DNA from: Candidatus Heimdallarchaeota archaeon
GTDB taxonomy: Archaea; Asgardarchaeota; Heimdallarchaeia; Hodarchaeales; S146-22
Length of the DNA stretch: 5,796 nucleotides
Assembly (NCBI GenBank): GCA_015520535.1
Contig: WAPZ01000431.1
Coordinates: forward strand, 1 to 5,796
Direction of reading: 5' to 3'
Position numbers and translations under genes: made by a program. This document shows, piece by piece, positions 5,787 to 5,796 of the stretch. The notes under the pieces are model-generated. The model ran no database searches and was not told the DNA's origin. It worked only from the letters and a program-made list of their open reading frames with translations. Within the stretch, counting starts at the first letter, position 1, and each line of letters opens with the position of its first letter.

Positions 5787-5796
5787 GTATTACGAT

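Overview
The window is a type III-B (Cmr) CRISPR-Cas effector operon, all on the plus strand, followed by what looks like the leader and first repeat of its CRISPR array. Order: 3' end of cmr1 (1-327, cut by the window edge), cas10/cmr2 (339-2186), cmr3 (2183-3364), cmr4 (3393-4196), cmr5 (4233-4643), cmr6 (4657-5514), an AT-rich gap (5515 to about 5750) and a probable CRISPR repeat (about 5751-5786) with 10 bases of spacer before the window ends.

Genes are packed as one transcription unit: cmr1-cmr2 are 11 nt apart, cmr2-cmr3 share ATGA, and the other gaps are 28, 36 and 13 nt. Most genes have a purine-rich Shine-Dalgarno (AGGAG or GGAGG) about 7-8 nt before the start. No promoter for the operon is visible, so transcription should enter from upstream. 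The start sites of cmr4 and cmr5 are best placed downstream of the longest open frame.

Together the products form the crRNA-guided Cmr ribonucleoprotein: Cmr3 caps the 5' handle end of the crRNA, Cmr4 and Cmr5 form the backbone filaments, Cmr6 and Cmr1 close the 3' end, and Cas10 is the large subunit that senses bound target RNA. Cas10 lacks an HD nuclease domain but keeps two palm regions, the cyclase one reading GGED rather than GGDD. Cmr4 keeps the aspartate used to cut target RNA. The expected outputs are therefore RNA cleavage and cyclic oligoadenylate signalling rather than DNA cleavage by Cas10. No CARF effector, cas6, cas1 or cas2 is in the window, so these would have to lie elsewhere.

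Downstream of cmr6 there is a good sigma70-type promoter (TTGCCA, 17 nt, TATATT) directed at a hairpin-bearing repeat that ends in ATTGAGAC, an 8-nt crRNA handle. Only one repeat is visible, so the array is inferred from its form, not from repetition. A competing reading is a stop-free frame from GTG 5527 to the window end.

Organism: a bacterium of moderately low GC (judged by eye), with Shine-Dalgarno starts and a sigma70-like promoter. The sequence does not let me name a phylum with confidence. I see a known system with notable variations, not a wholly new one.
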